From NCBI GenBank assembly GCA_025331435.1, contig JAIWNI010000046.1:124001-188000 (forward strand): 64,000 nt of DNA, given 5' to 3'. The DNA is from Choanephora cucurbitarum. Its lineage: Eukaryota > Mucoromycota > Mucoromycetes > Mucorales > Choanephoraceae. This document shows positions 12,902-23,805 of the stretch, piece by piece (within the stretch, counting starts at the first letter, position 1; the number at the start of each line of letters is the position of its first letter). Below the pieces are notes generated by a model, which had not been told where the DNA came from, did no database searches, and saw only the letters and a program-made list of their open reading frames with translations. Made by a program: the position numbers and the translations under genes.

Positions 12902-14400
12902 ATGAACAATACTGTCTTTCGGTCTTTAATTCAAGCAGTTCTGTCTGATATTGATACAAATCGTCCGCTAGTCATATCTAGCAAGTTGGTGAACTATTAC
13001 CAGAAAGACGTTTTGCATGCTGTAGAAGCATTCATTCAAGAGACTCAGACTGAAGCTCATCAACGAAGGTCTAGTCCATTAAAATAAACCGATCCGCATG
13101 GATCGCGCTTTCTCCCTTTGCTCCTCATGTATGATTGCACCTCAAAGTAAATCTAGACTGACGAACAGTCATTCTGAAAGATTACCAAATCAGTAGATAA
13201 GGAGGACATTGAAACAGGAAAAAATCTAATGATGACCTTACTAAAGCCTGCTGTCGTTTTTTTTTGGCTTTAGAAACATCGATATGTATTCAATAGAATT
13301 GCTATCTACAAACAAAAAAGGGTTTGGTACGTATCAACTGTCATTTTGATTTGGAAAAAAGAAAGAGATTGACTCTTATGCCTATTTAACAATAGGAACC
13401 CTATTCAAACTGATAGGTATTCGATTAAGTTCATTTTCAAGAAAAGGAAAGCAAATGAACAACATGCATAACTGACTTCTAAAGACCTGAAAGATGGTAT
13501 TAATGGCTGTGCATTTATATGGGCTGTTGATCCTAGAATCTCTGATATATCTTCTGCTGTTAACTCTTGTTTTAATGAGCTGGTAATACACAAAGAATAC
13601 AAAAAAAACATGCCTAAATAAATATCATATCCTCTGTGGTTACCATAGTATTTCTAAAGAATATCAGATCAACAAGGTCATCTATCTCTTTTCAAACCTA
13701 TCTGTCAATCACGATCTTTAAAACATCCAATACTGATCATTTTATAAATGCGAATAAATCAAAATTCCAAAAATGCAAACACATTTCTGACTTTTATGCC
13801 AAAGACTCTTGGTTATAAAAATCAAAATCCAAGAGTTATGTAAAGAAACAAAATGCTAATTATGAAGTTGCAAAAGAATTTCTAGATGTAAGCAAGAAAT
13901 ATAGCAAGGTCAGTACTGCTGGTATTAAGCATACAAATGACTCCAAATGGGAACCTTGCCCTCCTAAAAATCATGATACGAAGCCAAACAAAACTATTGT
14001 TGTCCACAGAAATGCAAACAAGGTTCTTCTGTAAGAAGAAGAATTTCTGTTCCTGCTAAGCGAATCATTGAAGCTATTCAAAAGCTAGCAAGACAAAACG
14101 GCCAAGCTGAATTCGTTTATATGGATAAGTGTCTCGCAAGCTAGATTTGCAACAAGTGTAAAATGAGGACTTTGAGTAACATGGTTGACAGATAATTACT
14201 GCGAAGAGTACATGCGGTTTTCAAGTGTAAATCTTGTAGTACCATATGGAATTGTGGCATAAGCGCTGCCAAGAACATTTACCATGTTTTTACTTACCAA
14301 GCAAATCGCAACGATGAAAGATCACCTTTCTTTCAAAGAAGTTTTCCTCAGCATGATAATTATAACATTGTTGTGTCTCTTGTAGTTTACAAGTGTTTTA
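12902..14400 (+). pseudogene. Decayed Fanzor (eukaryotic TnpB-like RNA-guided nuclease) gene
   Basis: The C-terminal third is readable in one frame from about 14068 to 14360. It has a helix ending EFVYMDKCLAS, a zinc ribbon with CNKC and CKSC pairs, then STIWNCGISAAKNIYHVF and TYQANRNDERSPFF. This is the OrfB zinc-ribbon and RuvC-III layout of TnpB/Fanzor proteins, where NRDxxAxxN is usual. Upstream, about 13490-13600 reads AFIWAVDPRISDISSAVNSC, matching the RuvC-I DPG block, followed near 13650 by an SKEYQ-like block also typical of Fanzors. It is dead: DPG reads DPR, the RuvC-II Glu is Lys, the RuvC-III Asp is Gly, stops occur at 14142 and 14193, and several frameshifts lie in between. The frame at 12902-13087 may be the N-terminal part. 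Transposon ends and a guide RNA were not identified. Confidence 0.72.
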
Positions 14401-15216
14401 TGAGATGGAATAGTATTGATATTTTTGTATATTTAAGTCTGCTGGTACTATAGTCGTTCTGTCAACAAGTTTGGAGAATGTAAAGATAAACAGTTAATTT
14501 TATGAAATGTTGCTTTGGCTAGTTTTTTTTTCAAGTGACCAAGTGGTTTTTAGAGGCACGACCAATTGAGTTTCGAAGCTTTGGCCAAACAGTCATGTCA
14601 TGTTTGCCTTGATAATCTTTCACGCAGTGAGTTTTAAAAGATAAAGCTAAAAAATTTCATTTTATTTTAGCATGTTTATGCACTAGTTTGAAACTTAGTA
14701 GAGGATATCCTTGCTTTTCAATCTAATACTTACAAGCGATAACAAGGCAAACATATAATGGTTATTTAGTCTTCAAAAGTATGACTAAATAGCTTTTGTG
14801 AATTTGACCAATTGGGTTTCAAGAGTTTGGTAAATTGAGTTCAATTGAGACAGAAACATTGTACTTTTTTCTTGACAAAATGGGAAATTAGGAACAATCT
14901 TTAAAAATGGATGTCTTTATACTTTTTCTCGAAATAAGCTGCCATGAAGCTTAGCAAATTTAAGCTACGTCAAGGAGATTTTTATGCAAGCAGCACTGTC
15001 CATATATCTTGATTACTTCGGGAATTAAGAATCTAATAAACGGATCGTCACCTTACATATAGGCAGTCAACCAGGCTTTTCTATCTTGCCTTAGCAATAA
15101 CAAAAACCATTCGGATTTCAGTGCTGTGAGAGAAAAAAATTTACCGAGAAATAAAAGACAAACTACGCTTCTATCTTTCTACTTAAAGCTGTTCATCCCT
15201 TTTCTTTCTGGTTTTT
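14401..15216. other. Intergenic; 3' flank of the Fanzor relic and 5' flank of the next gene
   Basis: AT-rich and closed in all frames. The last 80 bases are pyrimidine-rich just before the ATG at 15217, as is common upstream of fungal start codons. Confidence 0.4.
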
Positions 15217-16308
15217 ATGATAGAAGACACTGATTCACCAACTTTTGCGTTTTTTGATTTCGATTTTTCAGAACTCGCTGATAACAATTTTGACATGTCA
15301 AATGGTATTGCTCCGAATATAGCAACAGATTCATCAGCATCAGTTACATCAACATCATCAACAAGTTCTTCGTCTACAATAAATCATCAACAGATTGTTT
15401 CCTCTGACAGTAATGCGATTAATATCAGAAAGCTCGAAGCATCTAGGTCTTCTATAGGCGACACACTGCTTTGGTCAAATATCGAGGAGTTGGCTAAAAA
15501 AATGGTGTACAATAATAGAAATACTTTGTCATGCCTTGATAAATTTATTAGAGAACCAAATAGTGACCTCGTAGAACTAGTACAATGCAGCGACGATGAT
15601 TATTTCTTTTTTAAGAACTTAATCGCTGACTCCTCTAATACACCTCAACCAAGCACAATAGCGCACAGCAGAGAAAGCTACTTAGCCTCAAGTAAACTAA
15701 CACATAAAGAGAAGCCTCCATACGCTGCTTACAAACGCACAGATACTGCTCTGCAGCAAAGAGAAGCGAATAACTCAGATCGTCTAAATTGTTTTAAAAA
15801 GAAGTTGAATACAGACAGTTTATACCCTCAGTCTGGCGATTCAAATACACTTCAGTTAATGAATGCATTGATGCGTCAGACGCAGCGCTCAACTAAAAAA
15901 AATGATACTGTGCGTCAACAAAATACACCATCTTCTCATCAATTTTCTGAGCCAAATTATCCAACGTCAGTGGCACCCTACACATATGCTGCAACTCTAA
16001 CAACATCGACAAAGAAACAAATAGCACAGTGTTATCAGAACCAAAAAGCTTCTATTACAATGTCTTCCCTTAGGAGGAGTGCGGCATATCATCATCCTTA
16101 TTATCAACAGTATGGTTATAGCCCAGGCCTTGGTTATAACCCTAATCGAGCAATACAACAGAAGCCAACCATGTATTCTTCAGATTTAACGAAAGCGCAG
16201 ATTTTGGAAATACAAGCAATCTCGAAAGCTCAGCAAGACTTTATTAGAGCCAGAGAGCGGCAAGAGGCTGAAAAAAGCATGATGTTCAAACATCACATAA
16301 AAAAATAA
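15217..16308 (+). CDS. Hypothetical low-complexity protein, 363 residues, single exon
   Basis: An uninterrupted frame starts at an ATG after a CT-rich leader. The N-terminus is acidic and aromatic (FAFFDFDFSELADNNF). Residues about 38-60 are almost pure Ser/Thr. A compact, possibly folded part follows at about 85-135 (WSNIEELAKKMVYNNRNTLS). Then come Asn/Gln/Ser-rich stretches, a Tyr-rich patch near residue 298 (YYQQYGYSPGLGYNPN), and a charged C-terminal helix from about 325 (LTKAQILEIQAISKAQQDFI). Much of it is probably disordered. I do not recognise the family. The acidic start and Gln/Ser-rich body would suit a regulatory or RNA-binding partner, but that is a guess. Confidence 0.7.
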   Translation: MIEDTDSPTFAFFDFDFSELADNNFDMSNGIAPNIATDSSASVTSTSSTSSSSTINHQQIVSSDSNAINIRKLEASRSSIGDTLLWSNIEELAKKMVYNNRNTLSCLDKFIREPNSDLVELVQCSDDDYFFFKNLIADSSNTPQPSTIAHSRESYLASSKLTHKEKPPYAAYKRTDTALQQREANNSDRLNCFKKKLNTDSLYPQSGDSNTLQLMNALMRQTQRSTKKNDTVRQQNTPSSHQFSEPNYPTSVAPYTYAATLTTSTKKQIAQCYQNQKASITMSSLRRSAAYHHPYYQQYGYSPGLGYNPNRAIQQKPTMYSSDLTKAQILEIQAISKAQQDFIRARERQEAEKSMMFKHHIKK

Positions 16309-17004
16309 GCCATCAGATTTATTGTTATCTATATCTTACAGAAAAATTCACGATAATCTTTACTAAATGTATGTATACTAAGCGGAAACACTGTTCACAC
16401 ACTTTCCTCATCTCTTTTTCAAGGAGGTTTCAAAACTGTATAGTTATACTTATTTGCTGTGTCTTTCACTGAATTAATCTCGTTGTTGACATCTTTAAAG
16501 CTTTATGACTTTGACTACCATATTGATTCCCTCTACCGCTTTCGAAAGCACTTATCCCCCTTTTTTCTTTAATAAAGTGTAAATACTTCAACAAAATTGA
16601 TTTGATAACCTGAAGTGAAAAAAAACAGATTTGTTTTCATTGAAGATTAGCCCAATTCAGCAAATGGATGATGAGCATTATAGACAGAGCTGATTTGGCT
16701 CAAGGACAATATAAAAAAGCATACTTGTCAACAAAGAAACTCATGAACATTTTGGACTTTTATCAAATTTACAGTTGAAGGCCATAAAAAGAAACGCATA
16801 AGCTTTTTTTTTCCTATAGAACAAAATCAGTTAATATTGAATTGATTAATTGGATCAAATGCACATCTTGTAAAGCGGGCTATGAAGATCATTGCAAGAT
16901 TTAATCTTAATTACTATTAACGAGGTTTGTAATACATATGAATGAGGAGGTCTTTTTTATAAAACAAAGTCTTTTTAGTACACATAGCATATTAAGCAGT
17001 GTAT
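16309..17004. other. Intergenic, shared 3' flanks
   Basis: Lies between two genes whose 3' ends face each other. AT-rich, no frame of note; holds the 3' untranslated regions of the 15.2-kb and 17.0-kb genes. Confidence 0.4.
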
Positions 17005-17678
17005 CTAGCCAGCTGTTTTTCCTTTGATGTATGTAGCGACAACTTTCCCAAAATTCTCGCCTTGAGTTCGAGCAATTTCTAATTCCTTCTGTGTAGGCTG
17101 TCTACTTCCATCACCATTAGCAACTGTGCCTGCACCATAGGCCGAACCACCTACAACCTCGCTATTGTCGAAAAGATGAGCACTAGCAAATCCAAGAGGA
17201 ACATAAATCATGCCGTGATGAGCAAAATAAGTCACTGTAGTTAACGCAGTTGTCTCTTGACCGCCATGCTGGGAAGCAGTACAGAAAAAAGTGCCAGCAA
17301 ACTTGCCAGCAAGAGCGCCTGTAGCCCACAGTTTACCAGTAGCATCTAGAAGGGCTTTAAGTTGAGCTGGCATTAGACCGAAACGAGTAGGGATGCCGAA
17401 AATCAATCCATCAGCTTCAGTTAGTTGATCCACTGTAATGATAGGTAAGTCAGGCTTAGCAGGTGCATGCATCTTTTGTAGGATTTCTTCAGATAATGTT
17501 TCTTGTACTATGAAATGAATAAGCTCTCTATTTTTTCTCCTAGTATCAGCTAAAAGCGCTTGCCTTGAAAGATTTTTGCATCCACACCTGAGGCCTCAAG
17601 GCCTTGTTGGATTTCAACAGCCAGCTTGTACACGTGATGATAAAGTGTATAGATAACGATGTATACTGTAGCAGGCAT
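17005..17678 (-). CDS. PST2: NAD(P)H:quinone oxidoreductase, PST2/WrbA flavodoxin family
   Basis: Exons 17678..17564 and 17507..17005 give 205 residues, the usual length. The N-terminus MPATVYIVIYTLYHHVYKLA is the FMN-phosphate-binding loop region. Then follow KIFQ-VQETLSEEIL across the intron, GIPTRFGLMPAQLKALLDAT, FFCTASQHGGQETTAL and GGSAYGAGTVANGDGSRQPT, all hallmark blocks of WrbA-like proteins. The enzyme uses FMN and NAD(P)H for two-electron reduction of quinones, protecting against oxidative stress; in yeast the homologues are linked to eisosomes. The 56-nt intron begins GCAAGC rather than GT, and only this GC-AG choice keeps frame and family alignment. It sits head-to-head with a paralogue starting at 17930. 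Confidence 0.95.
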
Positions 17679-17929
17679 ATCTTTTTATTTGAGAAATCAA
17701 AGAAAAAAGAAGGTGCAAAAAGCAATAATCTATCATTTTTATTTGCTTTTTCTTCTCAAATTATCTTGAATTATCCACCTCGCTCAGTTTCCTCTGTGAT
17801 TGACAGTCAAATGAATGTTTGTTAAATAGATGGAAAATTTACATTGGCAACAATGGACTCCGGCTTTCATGCGCTATACCTTGTCTCTCTCTTTCTCACT
17901 GTTTCATTATTTTTTAGAGGGATAAAAGC
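17679..17929. promoter_or_regulatory. Shared divergent promoter of two quinone-reductase paralogues
   Basis: Only 251 bp separate the two start codons, so this stretch must hold both promoters and leaders. It includes a CT-rich run (CTTGTCTCTCTTTCTCACTG near 17880-17899) just upstream of the rightward gene. No specific operator was identified. Joint regulation is an inference from the layout. Confidence 0.5.
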
Positions 17930-19167
17930 ATGAATAAGCCAGTAGTCTATGTAGTTATATATTCATTGTATCAGCATGTATATAAGCTTGCTCTTTCTGT
18001 TAAAGAAGGTTAGCACTCTTTGCAATAGCAAAAAAAAAGATAAGATTTAAACTTGACAGTTTAGGTCTTGAAGATAAAGGTGTTGAAGTTCAACTATTTC
18101 AAGTTGCAGAAACGCTACCTAAAGAAGTCCTTGCTAAAATGGAGGCTCCACCTAAGCCTGATATTCCAGTAATAACAGTGGATAAACTTGCAGAGCCAGA
18201 TGGTATCGTTTTCGGTTTACCTACACGATTCGGAACCATGCCAGCTCAAGTCAAGGCTCTTTTAGATGCTAGTGGAGCCTTATGGGCCAAAGGTGCTCTT
18301 GCTGGCAAGTTTGCTAGCACTTTTTTCTGTACTGCTTCCCAGCATGGTGGTCAAGAGACAACTGCATTTACAATTATCCCATACTTTGCACACCATGGCA
18401 TGTTGTTCGTTCCTAATGGCTATTTGCATCCTGCACTTGGCGATAATGAAGATGAACAAGTAATAGGTGGAAGCTCTTATGGCGCAGGTACTGTTTCAGA
18501 TGGTGATGGGTCAAGACAACCTACCTTTGTAGAATTAGATATTGCGAAGCACCAGGGAGCTAGATTTGGTCAGATAGTTAGTATTTTTGTCAAAGGAAGG
18601 CATATCAAAGATCCTATCAGCCAAAGAGAAACAGCGGACGAGAAAGATACAATCCAGAGAGCTGTTGAGGTAGATGGTGCTAATGTAGCTACTGAAGCAA
18701 ATGATCATGAAAGCGCTGAGATTGGTGTTGGTACTGCTACCAGTGCTGCTGCTGTCACCAGTACTGTCAGTCCTGATAAATCTACCGATGTTCAAGCTAA
18801 AGAAGGATCTCTGGAGAAAGAGTTTAATCCTTTGGGTACAACTAGTGCTGATAAAGCTATTGTCAATGGTTCATCCAACACAGAAAGTAGTTTGAAAGAA
18901 GGAGAAACAGTAGAAGACAATACTAAAAGCAATACGTTAGGTCAAATTGAATCAAGCAGCAAGCTTGCTGTTGATAAAACCAACGAACCAAACGATAATA
19001 CCGGAAGTGGTCTAGAGATTTCTAAGCAGCATGAAGCCACAGCCGAGAATACTACAGGAGATATAGCAGGAGATTCAGGAGCAGTGAAGAACAAGATTGA
19101 GTCTAATGCAGTAACACAGGATCCAAAGAAAAGTAAACTAAAGTCATTGCTCTGTTGTGGACTTTAA
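17930..19167 (+). CDS. YCP4-like quinone oxidoreductase with long C-terminal tail ending in Cys-Cys
   Basis: Exons 17930..18008 and 18065..19167 (56-nt GT-AG intron, phase 1) give 393 residues. Residues 1 to about 200 form the WrbA/PST2 flavodoxin domain: VVYVVIYSLYQHVYKLA, LFQVAETLPKEVL, GLPTRFGTMPAQVKALLDAS, FFCTASQHGGQETTAF and GGSSYGAGTVSDGDGSRQPT. About 190 extra residues follow, acidic and rich in Ser, Thr, Asn, Glu and Ala, probably disordered. They end in a basic patch and the motif LKSLLCCGL. In yeast, YCP4 is a palmitoylated member of this family, so the two cysteines after a Lys-rich stretch may anchor the enzyme to a membrane. The partner at 17005-17678 lacks this tail. Domain identity is clear; membrane anchoring is inferred. 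Confidence 0.92.
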
Positions 19168-19301
19168 ATGATGAGGCGATATGTATATTGAAAATAGTAA
19201 TAGTCTTTTTAATTTTAATAATAAATGGTATAATCTTACAAAAACAGAGTTCCTTCTCTTAAATATTAAATATATACAATGCTCAGACGTATTTGCGAGC
19301 G

Positions 19302-21108
19302 TCAGTTTACCTCGCACCCTATTTGACGGTTTTTTTCATCTAGTAATGAAAATTTGGACGATGCTCCGGCAACAGCCTTAATCATAAAGTTCATGAATCT
19401 CTTGCCATACGCTAGTGGATTGACTGAAGATATAGTCTCCTTATCCTGCGTTATGCTCTTCCAAAAGGTTTCTACTCGTTTTGTGATGTTGTATGGAGTT
19501 AAGATGTCTATCACACCAACATAGTAAATTTTATCCAAAGGCTTGTTGTCTTGGTCGCTTGATCTGAATCCACCATCATCTGCATAGAATATACACCAGC
19601 GTCGTCTATGTTGTATAGTTTGTTAGTACAGAAGCAAAAAAAAACAATCTCATTCAGTCTTTGTTTTGCTTACTCTTCTGATGGGCTGACAGGTAGCTCA
19701 GATGGATTGATGTTTACAGCATTTGCTTTTTTCAATGCTTTTCGCATGATTTCAGCTTTTGTCTGCTTCCTTAACAAACCGTCAGAAATCATTTTTTTTG
19801 TTCTTGGCGTAATCATATGTAAACTTTGATCCCGAATACATTCAGCGTTTCCTCTTCGAAGATCATGTATGCCAATGAGTAGGCTATAATCCATAATACG
19901 AAGTCGCTTCAATAGGTCGACATCACGCTCAAGCTGCTTTAAGAAGAGTTCTTGTTTTACATCACCAAATTGAAGTTGTTGGTTATCTTTAATCCAATTT
20001 TGGTCCTTTCTTACAGTACGAGGATTTTTTTCAATTTCTTGATCTGATGTGAGTCGACCATAAAGAGATCCCTTTAAATCATAAGTTTGATGTATATCTT
20101 TGTTGGAAGGCAACACATTTCCCATAACAACAAAATGGATCTTTCTACCTCGAGGAAGTTTAATACGGTGAAGACCGTAAAATCTACAGAGTAGTGTGTT
20201 CGGGTTGTTTGATACATGCTAATGATGTATCAATAAGTTAGTTTTAAAGTGTAACTTAAGAAAGAGTATACAAATGATAAAATACCTCGTAATAATCTTT
20301 CAGGATCCTCCGCATAAATTTATGTTCACTATGATGAATAGTCTTGATAATGAAACGGTAGTCCCGTGAGTAATAAAAAAAGCTTCCACTCTTTCCTGGA
20401 GATCCGATTTCGCTTAAGATGTATTTGTTTGTCAAAGACATCATATAGTCGGCAGCATCAACATGAAACTTCTCTCGTAAGTAACGAAATACCCACGGCG
20501 CGTAATCTTTAAACTTGAAGTCGTATTTCACTCCAGGCGTCAGTTCGTTGCCTGCACTAAGTATGGATAAGTACAAAATGATTTTAGAAATTCATGACTA
20601 CTTACACATCAAATACCAATTTATGAGCAGCTACAAAGTCTTCTTCTGATAATGGCCTAGATATCTTTGCAGATACACGGCCAACGGCAATACGAATGCC
20701 TGTTAACATGTCATACATAAGCTGATAATTACGATGTCCTTCTGCCACTCGCGTGCCTATGGCAACTCGACTGCTATCCTCATCATCATCATCGTCATCC
20801 TCTTGATGCATTGATCGCTGTCTTCGCATAAGTCGTCTTGATTTGATGTCTTCTTCAAGTTCTTGCTGTTCATCGCTATCCAAATGACCTAGATCCATAA
20901 TTCGAACAGATGTTGGTGAAGTCATCATATTGCTGCTTAGTGAGTGTGCGCTTCTTGTGTCTATAAATAAAGGTGGTGGTTTGCGTATTACTTTATTGTC
21001 CGAGAGAAATTGAGGAGTCGAAGTTAACACATGAGAGTCTAAAATCGGATCAGAAACAGAACGATCTTTTTGTTTGACGAAAGATGGATTTGGTATAATT
21101 GTTGACAT
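19302..21108 (-). CDS. MSS4: Phosphatidylinositol 4-phosphate 5-kinase (type I PIPK, MSS4/Its3-like)
   Basis: Exons 21108..20606, 20556..20286, 20218..19674 and 19605..19302 join in matching phases and give 540 residues. After a disordered N-terminus with an acidic run ([11 protein letters not shown]) the PIPK domain runs from about residue 140 to 515. It shows [20 protein letters not shown] (ATP loop and Lys), [46 protein letters not shown] (catalytic MDYSLL), [13 protein letters not shown] (metal-binding Asp) and the activation loop [10 protein letters not shown]. The Glu in that loop is the type I signature for PI4P. The enzyme makes PI(4,5)P2 at the plasma membrane and controls actin and wall signalling. 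It is shorter than yeast Mss4 (779 residues). Its 3' end faces the YCP4-like gene 134 bp away. Confidence 0.95.
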
Positions 21109-23020
21109 AATTCACTGCAGAAAAAGAAAGAAGAGGAAAAGCACAGAAAAAAAAGAGCATCCCTCTTTTTTTCTACTAATTTTTGAAAGAATTTCTAGTA
21201 TGATAGTTATGTGCGGAGATTGCTTAAACCCTAATTTGAGAACAATGACATTCAAACATAATGACGTTGTTTCTGACTCTTCTTATCACCTGTGTTTCTG
21301 CTTTATCATGTTTTTATTTTTAAAAAGATTGTTACAAGCTTAATGTTTAGGAAAAAAAAATAGAGGAGAAAGAAAAAGGTACAGAAAATCTTCCCAAAGT
21401 AGTGTTTGTGTTTTTGTTTATTTAATATCCCGTTTACTGCTATTTTCTTTGCATAGTATTTTGCTATTTATGGAAATAAGTTAAGATCATCGTCAGGATT
21501 TAAGGTACAAAAAAGAATTTTAACAGGGCATTCTTTGACTGTAACTGTCAGACACTCGGTAATTTTATTTTGGAATACTCTACTTGCAGTGAACAGAAAG
21601 CAAAGTCAAGCTACTTGTAAAGCAGCTAGTGTTAAGGGCTACTGTAGTACAAATGTTAAGTGCTGATGACAACATTTTCACTTCACTTTTTTTTCCTTAT
21701 TGATAATAGCTTCTGCTTACATAACACTAAAAGATTTTCAGTGCTAACACTTTTTTAGAAGGCTTGCAGCAGATCAACTTTTATCAACTCAGACATTAAA
21801 TACTCTGAGAACAGCCACGGGTTTTCTTTTTACTCTTGTGCTAGTCCAATATTTCCTGTTGATGAATGTAGACCGTCGGTGGGTTCAGTACAGCTAAATT
21901 GCAAATATACTCTTTATAGGCTCGAAATGAACATAACTTCTTTACCTTTTAAATTCCTAAGACACAGTTGATTTGTACTATTGCTTGTCAAAATAGAATG
22001 ATGCTGCGTTCCGAAACATATCAAATGGTGCGAAAGTATGAGAAAAAGTAATTTGGAATCATTAGGGCCTAATTCGACTTTACAGAATGTTTGACCTAAT
22101 GGTCACTACTAGCAACAGTGTACTCTAAATAAAAGAAACAAATAGCCTAAAGGGTTTTATTCACTGTTTCTCTAGTAGTATGAATCAAACATTATTTTGA
22201 TTCAAGAACTCCTGTTGCTATAGAAACTTACAAAACGAAAGGCACAAGGCATTGTTTGACAAGCAAAGCACTTTGTGTATATTTTAAGCGACTAATTCAA
22301 AGCCAAAGGCTCGTGATTATCTGCATGAATATTCAATGATATCAGTAATTTTCAAAGAGACAAATTGGTCACTAAGTGCACATTTTATCATTTGACTGCT
22401 CGACAAACTCAAGCATGAACGCTACAATTGTCTGTTCATCAAATAAAGATCAAAATAGATTTTGCACTCTACACTAGATGTCCAGAGCCTTTTTATTTAG
22501 AGGCAGCCAACTCTTGAGCCTTGTTCTTCCATAAAGAGACCACTCAAGCTGCTGCCCTAGATAAAATATGATCGTTGTAAGGTTAGAAAAAGGTAGAACA
22601 AGAAAAAATAAGGCACATTAAGTAATTATGTTGAAGTTGGGGGGTTTGCTTGTTTGAATTCATATGCAAAAAGTTTAAGAGAACTTTATTGGCATTATGC
22701 ACTTTATCTATAACAAAGAAAGGCTTTGTTCCTGACGAAATTCGATGACATAGCTTAGGTTTTGCGTAACATCCTCAAGTCGGATATTGATTTGCAGGCT
22801 ATAGGCATGAATGCTTGAGGGAAGTCACAACAAGCTGTAAAGTCACTCCTTTTTTTTCCCTCTTTTATTTTTCATTTTTCTATAAGTTTTCGTACTTCTA
22901 GTTTGATGTGTCCTGCAGCCCACAATACCTCTACAAAATCTACGTGAGTTATCAGACGATTTTTCCAGGTCTCTCTATGTTTATTTTTGTCTAATTTGAT
23001 TTGTATCATTTCGACATAGC
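21109..23020. other. Intergenic, possible small last exon on minus strand
   Basis: Mostly AT-rich and closed. On the minus strand, about 22555-22497 reads VVSLWKNKAQELAASK then a stop, which looks like the end of a protein, but no upstream exon was found. The frame at 21074-21343 overlaps the kinase start and is probably chance. Confidence 0.3.
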
Positions 23021-23776
23021 ATGCAGCATAACAACAAGAAGAGAAAAGCATTTGATCCACTTGTAAACACAATTTTACCCTTTCTTATTGATGGTCTACC
23101 CCCTTTAGCAACCCAACCACAGATAATTGCCTCAAAAGGCAGTAAAAAAAGAGAAATTAATGATGATATGTTAGGTGAAGAAAAGAAAGTGGTCGCACAT
23201 ATGATTGATTTGGCCTATCCCTCCTTGATATGTCCATGCTGCTTACAAGAGAGTAAGGTCAAGACAGAGGCAGACGAGCACATGAAGGCTGAGCACAAAG
23301 GCGTCAAAATGTTTGAGTGCCTATCTCCTCTTTGCAATCAAATCTATACAACAAAAGGCGGACTCAAGTATCATGTAGAGCATGTTCATCATGTGGTCTT
23401 TATTAGTTCAAGAGGGTGAGTCTTTTTTTTTTATTGAAGCAATGTCAATCATGTCTTATGCGATGTTAGATCAAAAAATACAATTAAATCTCAGAAAGAC
23501 AAAGCTGTAGCATCCGAGACAAAACAAACTAAGAAGCTGCAACTATCGCCTAAGCTTGAGAAATTATTGAATGATACGTATTCGCTCACCGTTTGTCCTT
23601 CATGTCATACTGAATTCAAAAAGAAGACGCACGTTGTTCATCATTTGGTGGAGCAGCATCATGGAGAAGAGCCCTACAAATGTGTTGTCAAGGATTGTAA
23701 GCGTACAAAAACATATGCCACTCGCGATGGCCTGATTTATCATTTGATGAGTTATCATGACCACTCTTTTCAATAA
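23021..23776 (+). CDS. C2H2 zinc-finger protein, four fingers (2 exons)
   Basis: Exons 23021..23415 and 23470..23776 (54-nt GT-AG intron, phase 2) give 233 residues. Each exon carries two fingers: LICPCCLQ...HMKAEHKG and FECLSPLCNQIY...HVEHVHH in the first, VCPSCHTEF...HLVEQHHGE and YKCVVKDCKRTK...HLMSYHDH in the second. The alternation of a CxxC finger and a CxxxxC finger in both halves suggests an internal duplication. The N-terminal 70 residues are basic with no motif. Probably a nuclear DNA-binding protein; the target is unknown. Its stop lies only 29 bp from the stop of the kinase gene on the other strand. Confidence 0.88.
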
Positions 23777-23805
23777 ATAAAGGAAAGAAAAAGAAAAGGT
23801 ATGGT

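Noticed and set aside
17604..17825. 73-codon plus-strand frame in the divergent promoter
   Set aside because: It is antisense to exon 1 of the PST2-type gene and has no protein-like features.
18535..18795. Minus-strand frame within the YCP4-like gene
   Set aside because: Antisense to the low-complexity tail; composition follows from the repeated Ala/Thr/Ser codons.
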